Shown: positions 36,358 to 43,856 of the stretch, one piece after another
How the letters are laid out: every line of letters begins with the position of its first letter
How positions within the stretch are numbered: position 1 is the stretch's first letter
Assembly (NCBI GenBank): GCA_022821385.1
Contig: JAJEDR010000023.1
Location: forward strand, 1-63,799
Source: Rhodothermales bacterium
GTDB lineage: Bacteria; Bacteroidota; Rhodothermia; Rhodothermales; Bin80
Length of the DNA stretch: 63,799 nucleotides
Reading direction: 5' to 3'
The notes under the pieces: generated by a model
Seen by the model: the letters and a program-made list of their open reading frames with translations, nothing else
What the model was told of the DNA's origin: nothing
Databases searched by the model: none
Program-made: the position numbers and the translations under genes

Positions 36358-37116
36358 TCAACCGCAAATCCAGCCATCCAGGTTTGCGTCCAGTTCTGTC
36401 TCATACGCGCAGTGATGATGCGATACACCTTCTGGATAGGATTTACGAAGTTCTGTACAGTTTGCAAAAGGTCCACACCCTACTGAGCTGTCCGTCAGAA
36501 AACTTGGATAGAGTGTAGGTGTAATCTCCAATTCAAACGAATCACACGCATTGATTTTATCTGCTAGGGAGCTCTTCTCCTCAGGATCAACCGAGAGTTG
36601 ATAGGCCTTACGCACCGCTATGATCTGCCGTGCAAACCAGCATTGATTATGGGGTGGCCACCACTGCCCAGCATCCCGGGCTCCCTTGCTCCGGTTGACT
36701 GAACTGTTTACCAAAACCAGATTGAGTGTGTCGTTGGCAAATTGCTCGCGGATATCTCCGTCTATGCTATCACTGCACAACCCGCTGGCGTGAGCTTCAC
36801 GCGTTGCTACAATGTGTTCTATGTCCACAGAGTCTCTCGAGTCGTACCAGCGCAGCTCATAAGGATCATATATGCCACCATACCTCAGAATTAATCTGTT
36901 TTCGAGAGATTGGGAATGCGTATAATCGCTGCGATCATATACGCAGGAATTTGACTCCGGTGCAACCTTGAGGCTGTCCAATGACCTCAGTATCTGGGCA
37001 CGGGAAGATATCGTTACTGATTCTTCTTTGTAATCAGTCTTTCTAGATGATGCACACCCTTGCATTAACAGAGGAGCAAGGAGACCAAAAACAAGGCCTG
37101 CTCTTACACTATCCAT
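36358..37116 (-). CDS. HNH (DUF1524-like) nuclease lipoprotein with Excalibur domain
   Basis: A 252-residue protein with lipobox LMQGC (Cys21). Residues about 55-190 carry a DUF1524/GmrSD-like HNH core: DIEHIVATREAHASG, then NLVLVNSSVNRSKG. The terminal 35 residues match the Excalibur calcium-binding motif: FANCTELRKSYPEGV, a Cys/His cluster, and a DANLDGWIC loop in place of the usual DxDxDGxxC. A lipid-anchored nuclease outside the cytoplasm fits degradation of extracellular DNA or defence at the envelope. The DNA substrate and activity are inferred from the family only. Confidence 0.85.
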   Translation of the reverse strand: MDSVRAGLVFGLLAPLLMQGCASSRKTDYKEESVTISSRAQILRSLDSLKVAPESNSCVYDRSDYTHSQSLENRLILRYGGIYDPYELRWYDSRDSVDIEHIVATREAHASGLCSDSIDGDIREQFANDTLNLVLVNSSVNRSKGARDAGQWWPPHNQCWFARQIIAVRKAYQLSVDPEEKSSLADKINACDSFELEITPTLYPSFLTDSSVGCGPFANCTELRKSYPEGVSHHHCAYETELDANLDGWICG

Positions 37117-37325
37117 GCCTTAGTGCAATGAAGAATTTCATTTTGTCTTAAACTACGGTCAATCAGTTTAACCGTGGTATTTTCTCGGGCGCCACACGCA
37201 ATTACCGTAAATCTACTGCCATGGTTTACATCACTCAAGTCGCGCTTTCCATCAGCAAATTGGACGGTAACTTCGGTATGATCAAAGTAAGGTACCACTG
37301 ACATCATCGCAGGAATGAATAGCAA
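37104..37325 (-). CDS. Possible small protein upstream of HNH lipoprotein
   Basis: A 73-residue open frame whose end overlaps the start of the HNH lipoprotein by 13 bases. Sequence such as TEVTVQFADGKRDLSDVNH and RFTVIACGARENTTV looks like real beta-rich protein, but there is no signal peptide, no recognised family and no good ribosome binding site. Its first bases overlap the divergent oxidoreductase gene. It could be a small gene coupled to the nuclease or a chance frame. Confidence 0.3.
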   Translation of the reverse strand: MLFIPAMMSVVPYFDHTEVTVQFADGKRDLSDVNHGSRFTVIACGARENTTVKLIDRSLRQNEILHCTKAWIV

Positions 37326-38310
37326 AAAACTTCACTGGGGAATAATGTCGAGCGCCCGCATAGCTCGGCAAAAGGTCATACCCGCCATACAAAAGAGTCA
37401 ACACGGAAAGGTAATAGCCATTGCCTCCAGAAATGTTGATGTGGCGCGCCAAGTCGCCCAAACACATCAAATCCCTGTAATCTGCCCTTCATACGAGGAT
37501 CTGATTAATCTGAGAGAGATTGATGCTGTATATATCCCGTTACCCAACCATCTACATGTTGAATGGGCCTCCCGGGCCATAGAAACAGGGAAGCATGTAC
37601 TCTGCGAAAAACCCTTGGGGATGAATAAGATGGAGGTAACACAACTCGAGCATATCTCCAGGCAGTATCCAAAGCAACTGATCTCGGAGGCATTTATGTA
37701 TCGATACCATCCTCAGTGGAGGCGTACACGCCAGTTCATTCGCTCCAAAAGCATCGGAGAGCTTCAAAGCATCCATGTTCATTTTTCCTATGACAATAAG
37801 GACCCGAACAATATTCGGAACAAGTTGGCGCTTGGGGGAGGTGCCTTGATGGATATTGGCTGTTACGGAATCTCCGTTGCGCGCTGGTTGTTTGAAGGCG
37901 AACCACGGCGTGTCTGTGCACACATGGTACGGCATCCCGAATTCGGAACAGACACTTTTACTACAATCCTCCTGGATTTTCCACAAGGAAGTGCTACCGT
38001 CGTGTGTGCGACACAAATGAAGCGCTACCAACGTGTCACCCTGGTAGGCAGCCATGGTCAAATAACCTTACACACACCTTTCAATGCACCGCCAGACGAA
38101 ACCGTGCGTATAGACTGCCAAGATGATTACGAGCACAGCACCCATGAGATTGGACCAATAGATCAGTATGCAGAGCAGTGTGATCGCTTCGCTGCAGCTG
38201 CGATTGATGGCGAACCCCTGGTTACCCCCATTTCTGACGCTGTGTGCAACATGCATGTAATAGACGCATGTTTCCAGAGCGAACAAAAAGATGCCTGGGT
38301 GGACTGCTGA
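37315..38310 (+). CDS. Gfo/Idh/MocA-family oxidoreductase
   Basis: A 331-residue cytosolic NAD(P)-dependent sugar oxidoreductase. The N-terminal Rossmann part reads LHWGIMSSARIARQKVIPAI, followed by NVDVARQVAQTHQI and YIPLPNHLHVEWASRAIETG. The catalytic EKPLGMN (Lys in the EKP motif) is at about 97-103, and the C-terminal alpha/beta domain has LGGGALMDIGCYGISVARWLF. The subgroup with SSARIA and DIGCYG includes glucose-fructose oxidoreductase- and dihydrodiol dehydrogenase-like enzymes. The substrate is unknown; in this setting it probably oxidises or epimerises a sugar from the degraded glycan. Confidence 0.9.
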   Translation: MNSKKLHWGIMSSARIARQKVIPAIQKSQHGKVIAIASRNVDVARQVAQTHQIPVICPSYEDLINLREIDAVYIPLPNHLHVEWASRAIETGKHVLCEKPLGMNKMEVTQLEHISRQYPKQLISEAFMYRYHPQWRRTRQFIRSKSIGELQSIHVHFSYDNKDPNNIRNKLALGGGALMDIGCYGISVARWLFEGEPRRVCAHMVRHPEFGTDTFTTILLDFPQGSATVVCATQMKRYQRVTLVGSHGQITLHTPFNAPPDETVRIDCQDDYEHSTHEIGPIDQYAEQCDRFAAAAIDGEPLVTPISDAVCNMHVIDACFQSEQKDAWVDC

Positions 38311-38575
38311 AAACGATAGCTGGATAGCTGGCTCGATCTGTTCTCCCCGTCCTCGCCCGATTAGACTGTCGCATTCCCCAAACGAAACTTGAGGCTATTG
38401 GAAAAAGGCGTTCCAGTATTGGTGGAGAATACTTCAAGGAGCAATATTCATCTTGTGGAAATTTTGGACGTGATTCCGCCATTACCGCTGTCTGAAAGAG
38501 CTCTTTGAGGAGGAAAAACAGATGCCTCTTTTTATCCTCGGATTTGATCCCATTGACGCAATAATCTCGGGAAAT

Positions 38576-38851
38576 CTATTCAATTGTGTGCTCTATTAGT
38601 TCGGGAATCTCCGCAAGGTTTGCATAACCACATGTCAAAGAGCCTATATACACCATCACAAGTTCCCGAGCCCGTTTGATATCATTGTCAGACACCTATT
38701 GATCTACTACCGCCAAACTATTGGGCCAACGAATATCGATCGATAGCAGAGAAAAGAAATCTGCCATACCTACTACAAAAGCGATTAAGGTAGCGAAAAC
38801 AATCTCTACAACCAACGCACGATCAAAGGGAGGCGTCGAGGAATCTTTCAC
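38576..38851 (-). pseudogene. Small ORF interrupted by one TAG, coupled to propeller lipoprotein
   Basis: A GTG at 38851-38849 overlaps the stop of the propeller lipoprotein (GTGA). It opens a 51-residue frame with one membrane segment (ALVVEIVFATLIAFVVGM) that ends at a TAG (38698-38696). The next codon is GTG and the same frame continues for 39 residues that look protein-like (DNDIKRARELVMVYIGSL) to another TAG. The two parts may be a broken gene, two tiny coupled genes, or chance. No family is recognised. Confidence 0.3.
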
Positions 38852-40056
38852 GGCAGTACTTCCTTGCGGTGGTATATCCCAATTTGGGGAAACGGACTAA
38901 ATGCCATCGTGTAAACGCGCTCCGTATCAAGTGCTCTTAATATGGGATACTCGGATAAATCAATATCAGTATTCTGTCCCAGATAACTTCCCTGACCGGT
39001 CTGCACTTCCACATTGAAATAATGCCGTGTGCCACTAGGCATTTCGGTTAAACTGTTGAAGTCAGAAACAGTGAAATAAGTAAAAAGAAACGAGTCTTCT
39101 GTGTTCGATAATAACAGATTCGCTAAGCTGTCTCCTGACTTGGGCGCTAGTCTAGTAACCGAAGGCGCCCCTTCAGAAGTTACTCCCTCCTCCATCTTCG
39201 TAGGATTAAAGTCAGCCAACTTAACCTGCCAGATAAGAGATCCGGTATCCGTATATCCTGCAAGAACAGGGATATTGTCATTCACATGGCCTACAACTCC
39301 ATATTTCTCATTACACTCTAGGCTTCCTTCTGGAGCTAACATCCTGCGAAGTAACTCGAAGGATGTCTCGTAGATCGCCCCAAATGACGTGACATACTCT
39401 CCTGAAATGGTGTACTTATGAATAATACCATCCAACTCTTCTAAGTCAGATAACCCGAGTGTATATACATGATCGTTCATCACACAGATATCTCCACCAT
39501 AGAGAGAGTCCGGTACACGAAATGTAAATTCCAGCGCATATGTGGAATCCCGCTGTCGGAATACCTGAACTCGTGTACCTTGGTCTAATACCGCCAATAT
39601 CTCGCCGTCATCCGAAACTGACAACTTGTCAAGCTGCTGGAGTTCTCCCGGACCAGGCCCAGGAGAGCCAACTGTACCTATAGAAGAACCAAACTGATCG
39701 TAGATTCGCACCTCACCGTATTCACTATCAGCATAGTAAAACGTATTCTTGCTGATAGCGACATCCGTTATATCCCCTATCATTTCCGCACTCGACCCCT
39801 CCATGACCCCTATCAAATGTCCGTTCGCACCGGATATGTCTAGAAACGGCTTCGTCTCCGCAGGCTTTTCCTCATATAAGACGAAGCGAGAATCGGTGAT
39901 TACTGGGATATTGTCTTCCGTGGGATGAAGTGTCCCTGGTCCTGATTGCTCCTCGCCATGATCCTTTTGAGAGGAACAAGAGAGGAGTATCGTAAGCAAG
40001 AATAACACGCACAAACCACTTTGCCACTTTGGGAGGCAACAACTCACCAGAATCAT
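38848..40056 (-). CDS. 6-bladed beta-propeller lipoprotein
   Basis: A 402-residue protein. The in-frame ATG at 40056 gives signal CVLFLLTILLSC with lipobox ILLSC. The mature part is an NHL-like 6-bladed propeller: FYYADSEYGEVRIYDQFG, GTVGSPGPGPGELQQL, LAVLDQGTRVQVFRQRD and VYTLGLSDLEELDG. Homologues are abundant in Bacteroidota next to transporter or peptide genes, and their function is unknown. The protein is a distant paralogue of the GC-rich propeller at 49933-51090; both share the gxGPGEyxxL blade motif. This copy has the ordinary base composition of the neighbourhood. Confidence 0.82.
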   Translation of the reverse strand: MILVSCCLPKWQSGLCVLFLLTILLSCSSQKDHGEEQSGPGTLHPTEDNIPVITDSRFVLYEEKPAETKPFLDISGANGHLIGVMEGSSAEMIGDITDVAISKNTFYYADSEYGEVRIYDQFGSSIGTVGSPGPGPGELQQLDKLSVSDDGEILAVLDQGTRVQVFRQRDSTYALEFTFRVPDSLYGGDICVMNDHVYTLGLSDLEELDGIIHKYTISGEYVTSFGAIYETSFELLRRMLAPEGSLECNEKYGVVGHVNDNIPVLAGYTDTGSLIWQVKLADFNPTKMEEGVTSEGAPSVTRLAPKSGDSLANLLLSNTEDSFLFTYFTVSDFNSLTEMPSGTRHYFNVEVQTGQGSYLGQNTDIDLSEYPILRALDTERVYTMAFSPFPQIGIYHRKEVLP

Positions 40057-40072
40057 CTTCCGGCGGAATAAC

Positions 40073-40297
40073 CTAATTCTCATAGCGACATCCCAAATTC
40101 ATCCTTTTGTATACCAACTGCGGGGGTAACCTGTACATCCTCCCCCCTTCAAGCAATTTGCACCCTGATTGAGGATCCCCTTCCGGTAAAACGCAATGAC
40201 CTAGGACGGGATCCTCAGTCGCTAAACCACAAAAATGCCGTGCAGAAAGCATATCCCATACATATAGCTCAAGCTCCCGACACGATAATTTCTGCAA
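40073..40297 (-). CDS. Possible small Cys-containing ORF before propeller gene
   Basis: A 74-residue frame with a TTG start directly after a TAA, ending 16 bp before the propeller start. It has five Cys, including CGLATEDPVLGHC and SGCKLLEGG. Propeller genes of this kind in Bacteroidota often follow short Cys-rich peptide genes, which is why I list it. There is no signal peptide and no confident match. Confidence 0.22.
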   Translation of the reverse strand: MQKLSCRELELYVWDMLSARHFCGLATEDPVLGHCVLPEGDPQSGCKLLEGGRMYRLPPQLVYKRMNLGCRYEN

Positions 40298-40647
40298 TTA
40301 ACCCACCAAAAGTACCTTTGACAACAAGAACGGACAATACGCCTTCTGACCTCGAGGCCGCTCCCCCAAGGGATCGATCTCCAACGGCAGCTACGCAACA
40401 GATTCTCAGTTTATTACCTTGTTAAACTCCACATAGAAGGACTGCTTTGCGGCAACCGCATCCTTAATAATACTGACTATTATTCATCAGAACGGTATAG
40501 GGCCTTAAATGACGAGGCATGCATCCATACAACAAAATGGACCGCACAAATCCAACAAAAATCGATAGTTCTGTTCAATAGCCTCAACTGTTCAAACGTA
40601 AAGACGACTATTCGTAGATTGTAGATTACACATTCTCCCAAACCGAC
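40298..40647. other. Intergenic region between propeller and aminotransferase genes
   Basis: A divergent region of about 350 bases. The short frames on either strand lack family features. I see no clear promoter hexamers or hairpin; it should contain the promoters of both flanking genes. Confidence 0.45.
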
Positions 40648-41748
40648 ATGTCTATCAGCCGCCGTGACTGGCTCCGCCTTAGTGCTGCAGGCGCAGCACT
40701 GCCATTCATACCTGGTTTTGCAATGCGAAGGAGTGACGATCCGATTCGCCTGCACAGCAATGAAAACCCTTATGCACCTGCACAGTCAGCACGTACCGCC
40801 GTCCTAGAAGCCTTGGACGAAACCAACCTGTACACTGGACCCGCTATCGCTCGTAATCTGGAAGCCATGATTGCAGCGCGCGAGGGGCTGAGGCCTGAGC
40901 ATGTAGTCCTTGGAGCCGGATCTACCGAAGTCCTTCGCATGGCGGCGCTGGCGTACGGGCTCAGTGGCGGTGAGGTCGTTACGGGTTATCCGACCTATGA
41001 GGGTATGGAGGAATCGGCGAAATCCATCGAAGCACGCGTGCATCGTGTGCCACTCAAGACCGACAAGAGCCTTGACCTGTCCGCCATGGACATGCGGACA
41101 ACTAAGGATGTGAAACTGGTGTTCGTATGCAACCCCAATAACCCAACGGGTAGTATCTGCGAAAAAGAGGAGCTTAATGACTTTTGTATGGAAGTCTCCA
41201 AACGATGCACAATTCTCGTTGATGAAGCCTATTACGAACTGGTCAACCACCCCAGATATAGCAGTGCAGTACCTCTTGTAAAGGCAGGCGCCAATATCAT
41301 TGTCTCCAGAACTTTCTCGAAAGTGTATGGCTTGGCCGGATTGCGTGTGGGATACGCAATTGCACGTCCCGATATTGCAGAGCGACTTCGTACACATCGT
41401 ACTCCCATGGCCGTTAATCTCCTGGGGCTACGGGCTGCAATTGCCTCTCTTAATGACGAACGCTTTTTGCATTACAGCAAGACACAACTTGCAGCCAGTC
41501 GTAACCAGATCACAGCTACTCTTCGCGGCTGGGGACATGAAGTCATTGAGTCACACACAAACTTTGTATTCTTCCATCTTGGCCGAGAGATAGGGGGATT
41601 TCAGCGATCCATGGCCTCCCAAGGTATTCTGGTTGGACGTCCATTCCCTCCATACCTGGACTGGTGTCGCCTCAGTATTGGGAACGAGGAGGAGATGGCA
41701 CGATTTACGGAAGTCTTCCCACAAGTTATGAGTACACCATCACGTTAG
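40648..41748 (+). CDS. HisC-like PLP aminotransferase with Tat signal
   Basis: A 366-residue class I/II aminotransferase related to histidinol-phosphate aminotransferase. Fold-type I features are the LHSNENPYAPAQSAR start, GAGSTEVLRMAAL, VFVCNPNNPTGSIC, ILVDEAYYELV (Asp for the pyridine nitrogen) and RTFSKVYGLAGLRVGYAIA with the Schiff-base Lys. It opens with MSISRRDWLRLSAAGAALPF, a twin-arginine signal with a hydrophobic core, so the folded PLP enzyme is probably exported. Normal HisC is cytosolic and sits in his operons; no his gene is near. The DUF4159 gene starts 20 bp downstream. A periplasmic amino-sugar or amino-acid substrate is possible but unproven. Confidence 0.87.
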   Translation: MSISRRDWLRLSAAGAALPFIPGFAMRRSDDPIRLHSNENPYAPAQSARTAVLEALDETNLYTGPAIARNLEAMIAAREGLRPEHVVLGAGSTEVLRMAALAYGLSGGEVVTGYPTYEGMEESAKSIEARVHRVPLKTDKSLDLSAMDMRTTKDVKLVFVCNPNNPTGSICEKEELNDFCMEVSKRCTILVDEAYYELVNHPRYSSAVPLVKAGANIIVSRTFSKVYGLAGLRVGYAIARPDIAERLRTHRTPMAVNLLGLRAAIASLNDERFLHYSKTQLAASRNQITATLRGWGHEVIESHTNFVFFHLGREIGGFQRSMASQGILVGRPFPPYLDWCRLSIGNEEEMARFTEVFPQVMSTPSR

Positions 41749-41768
41749 CAGCAAATACTGCGGAGAAT

Positions 41769-42518
41769 ATGCTCAACCGGACCCTGTCTGTATCATCAGC
41801 CCTGCTGCTGCTGAGCACTGCCTGGTTGGTACCGGCAAGCGGGCAGGATTCGGGCTTTCAATTTGCAAGAGTCTGGTACGAAAGTCATCCGGGATTTAGA
41901 AACAATGCCTGGGCCACAGACTATCCAACTGCGGAATACAATCTGCACGAAGCAATTAGCCGGACAACCGGACTTCGGCTAGAGGGCCCGCCGATCGTCG
42001 TCGCACTGACAGATGACCGAATTTTCGAGTACGCTGTGTTGTACTTGACTGAACCCGGATATTGGCGCACCAACGAAGAAGAAGTGGCCAACCTGCGCCG
42101 CTACCTTGATCGCGGTGGATTTCTAATTATTGATGATTTCCACGACTATGGCCGTGGACATGTCGGGCCGCAGTGGAATAACATGTACGACAACATCAAG
42201 CGGGTTTACCCGGATCGTGAACCTGTGGAATTAACTGCCGATCATCCAATCTGGCAGATCTACTACGATGTTGACCCGGATGCTGCAATTTCAACAAAGA
42301 ATGGCGGTTCCTGGCGATGGGGTGGCATGCGCTTCTCCCCGGAAGATGATATCTACTATGCAGTATTTGATGATGCTGGTCGGCCCGCAATCGTCATCTG
42401 CTACAACCAAGACATTGGCGATGGATGGGAATGGCCCGGCGGCCGTAACCTGGGATCTGCTTCAACCGTGAGTTTTCAGATGGCCATTAATTTCATCTTC
42501 TACACACTCACGCATTAG
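41769..42518 (+). CDS. Secreted DUF4159 protein
   Basis: A 249-residue protein. The start is the ATG at 41769, preceded by CGGAG and giving signal MLNRTLSVSSALLLLSTAWL...ASGQ; the longer reading overlaps the aminotransferase. The mature part matches DUF4159: QFARVWYESHPGFRNNAWAT, DYPTAEYNL, FEYAVLYLTEPGYW, LRRYLDRGGFLIIDDFHDY, and a C-terminal GRNLGSASTVSFQMAINFI. The fold is related to the class I glutamine amidotransferase-like/ThuA group, but its function is unknown. It is probably cotranslated with the Tat aminotransferase. Its stop codon marks the left breakpoint of the 671-bp tandem duplication. Confidence 0.85.
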   Translation: MLNRTLSVSSALLLLSTAWLVPASGQDSGFQFARVWYESHPGFRNNAWATDYPTAEYNLHEAISRTTGLRLEGPPIVVALTDDRIFEYAVLYLTEPGYWRTNEEEVANLRRYLDRGGFLIIDDFHDYGRGHVGPQWNNMYDNIKRVYPDREPVELTADHPIWQIYYDVDPDAAISTKNGGSWRWGGMRFSPEDDIYYAVFDDAGRPAIVICYNQDIGDGWEWPGGRNLGSASTVSFQMAINFIFYTLTH

Positions 42519-42692
42519 AACCTGCCCCAATCAGATTCACGGCTCAAAGCATTCCTACTCAGTGAAACGTATGGCGTCACAGGAATGCCCCTGCATTACG
42601 CCTTTTCGACCATCTTGATACTTGTGTTAGATGCTGACAGGAACATACCCAAATAAAACACATTCCAGCTGTAGGCACGGCCAGAAAAATAA

Positions 42693-42962
42693 ATGCAGAT
42701 TGCATTATTGATCCTGGTTTTTATTACCCTACTGGGTGCGCTCGCGTGGCACGGTGGGCGTGATCTATGGACGCAAAGGGATTCTCCAAAATCTAAGCTC
42801 TATTACGCCATGGCCGGTGCTTTGGGTATGGCTATGCTTTTCACCATAAAAATGGTAACGTCTCCTGAAACACCAACAAACCTCATCCTTTTTATGTATG
42901 TAGTTTTCACGGCAGGCATATCCAACCACTACCGGATATACAAACAACAAAACCCAGTCTGA
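42693..42962 (+). CDS. Small membrane protein, copy 1
   Basis: An 89-residue protein with three hydrophobic segments: ALLILVFITLLGALAW (4-19), MAGALGMAMLFTIKM and NLILFMYVVFTAGIS. A conserved cytosol-like loop HGGRDLWTQRDSPKSKLYY lies between the first two. Its paralogue at 43363 keeps this loop almost unchanged and the C-terminal QQNPV exactly, while the third segment differs. Conservation of the frame in both copies, despite divergence of the flanking DNA, supports a real protein. No family is recognised. The upstream 180 bases are duplicated too, so both copies keep the same promoter region. Confidence 0.75.
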   Translation: MQIALLILVFITLLGALAWHGGRDLWTQRDSPKSKLYYAMAGALGMAMLFTIKMVTSPETPTNLILFMYVVFTAGISNHYRIYKQQNPV

Positions 42963-43009
42963 GTCTGCTACGTGTGGTTGCCCTGCCATACCAGTGAGGC
43001 CTGCAGATA

Positions 43010-43186
43010 TCATCCGTTCCGGTGCGTCTTAATAGCTTCTAGTGCCCGCTGCCTAGTAGTTCTCAGGTCATTGATTCGGCGAGATACGTTTGATCTGGCG
43101 TCAGGGCCACGACTTGAATACAGCTTCAAAATAATACAACGCACTTGGATGAGGCGGCCTGCGATCCCCGACAAGAGGCCTATCCC
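43010..43186 (-). pseudogene. Duplicated photolyase 3'-end fragment
   Basis: On the minus strand this repeats the last roughly 57 codons of the photolyase gene (43677-43856). The terminal RQRALEA segment is still readable. Two single-base deletions, at gcgagatacg versus gaggatacg and cagggccacg versus cagggcccacg, shift the frame. The fragment begins at the duplication breakpoint and has no start. It is dead DNA left between the two small membrane-protein genes. Confidence 0.88.
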
Positions 43187-43856
43187 TAGAACCTGCTCCC
43201 ATCAGATTCACGGCTCAGAGCAATCCTACTCAATGAGGCATACAGCGTCATCGGAATGCCCCTACATCACGCATTTCTGACCATCTTGATTCTTGCGGTG
43301 GATGCTGACCGGAACATCCCGAAATAAAACACATTCCAGCTGTAAGCACAGCCAGAAAACAAATGCAGATTGCAATACTGATCCTGGTTTTTATTGCTCT
43401 ATTGGGTGCACTTGCTTGGCACGGTGGGCGTGATTTATGGACGCAAAGAGAATCCCCAAAATCCAAGCTCTATTACACCATGGCAGCTGCTTTGGGTTTT
43501 GTTTTGCTTTTCTCCATCAAGATGGTCACATCTCCCGAAATGCCTACAGACCTCCTTGTAATGGGTGTAATTTTCGTGGGTGGTTTATCCCGCCAATACA
43601 GGCTATTCCGACAACAAAATCCAGTCTGAGTCTGCTGTATCTGGTTACCCTGCCATACCAGTGAGACCTGCAGATATCATTTGTTCCTGTACTGCCTATA
43701 AGCTTCTAGTGCCCGCTGCCTACCAGTACTCAGGTCAATGATCGGACGAGGATACGTTTGACCTGGCGTCAGGGCCCACGACTTGGGTACAGCTTTAAAA
43801 TAATTCAATGCATTCGGATGAGGCGGCCTACGACCCTCGGCAAGATACTTATCCCT
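43187..43856. repeat. Tandem duplication, copy 2
   Basis: Copy 2 of the unit described for 42516-43186. It contains the second small membrane-protein gene and ends inside the intact photolyase gene at the shared TATCCCT, beyond which the two copies diverge (gtaccgcc versus agaacctg). The short match at the junction (CCCTA/CCCTG) may be the microhomology used in the duplication. Confidence 0.92.
43363..43629 (+). CDS. Small membrane protein, copy 2
   Basis: An 88-residue paralogue of 42693-42962, with hydrophobic segments AILILVFIALLGALAW, MAAALGFVLLFSIKM and LLVMGVIFVGGLS, and the same HGGRDLWTQRESPKSKLYY loop and QQNPV end. Changes in the membrane segments are conservative (Ile/Leu/Val/Phe), as expected under selection for a membrane protein. 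It lies 47 bp from the 3' end of the convergent photolyase gene. Its function is unknown. Confidence 0.75.
   Translation: MQIAILILVFIALLGALAWHGGRDLWTQRESPKSKLYYTMAAALGFVLLFSIKMVTSPEMPTDLLVMGVIFVGGLSRQYRLFRQQNPV

Larger units (their letters stand above)
42516..43186. repeat. Tandem duplication, copy 1
   Basis: Copy 1 of a directly repeated unit of about 671 bases, running from the DUF4159 stop codon through a small membrane-protein gene to a fragment of the photolyase 3' end. It aligns with 43187-43856 over almost its whole length, with scattered substitutions and a few indels. Both units begin with TAGAACCTG, and both contain aaataaaacacattccagct just before the small gene. Divergence shows the duplication is not recent. 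Confidence 0.92.

Noticed and set aside
41664-41768. Longer DUF4159 start inside the aminotransferase gene
   Set aside because: It would bury the signal peptide; the ATG at 41769 has CGGAG just upstream.
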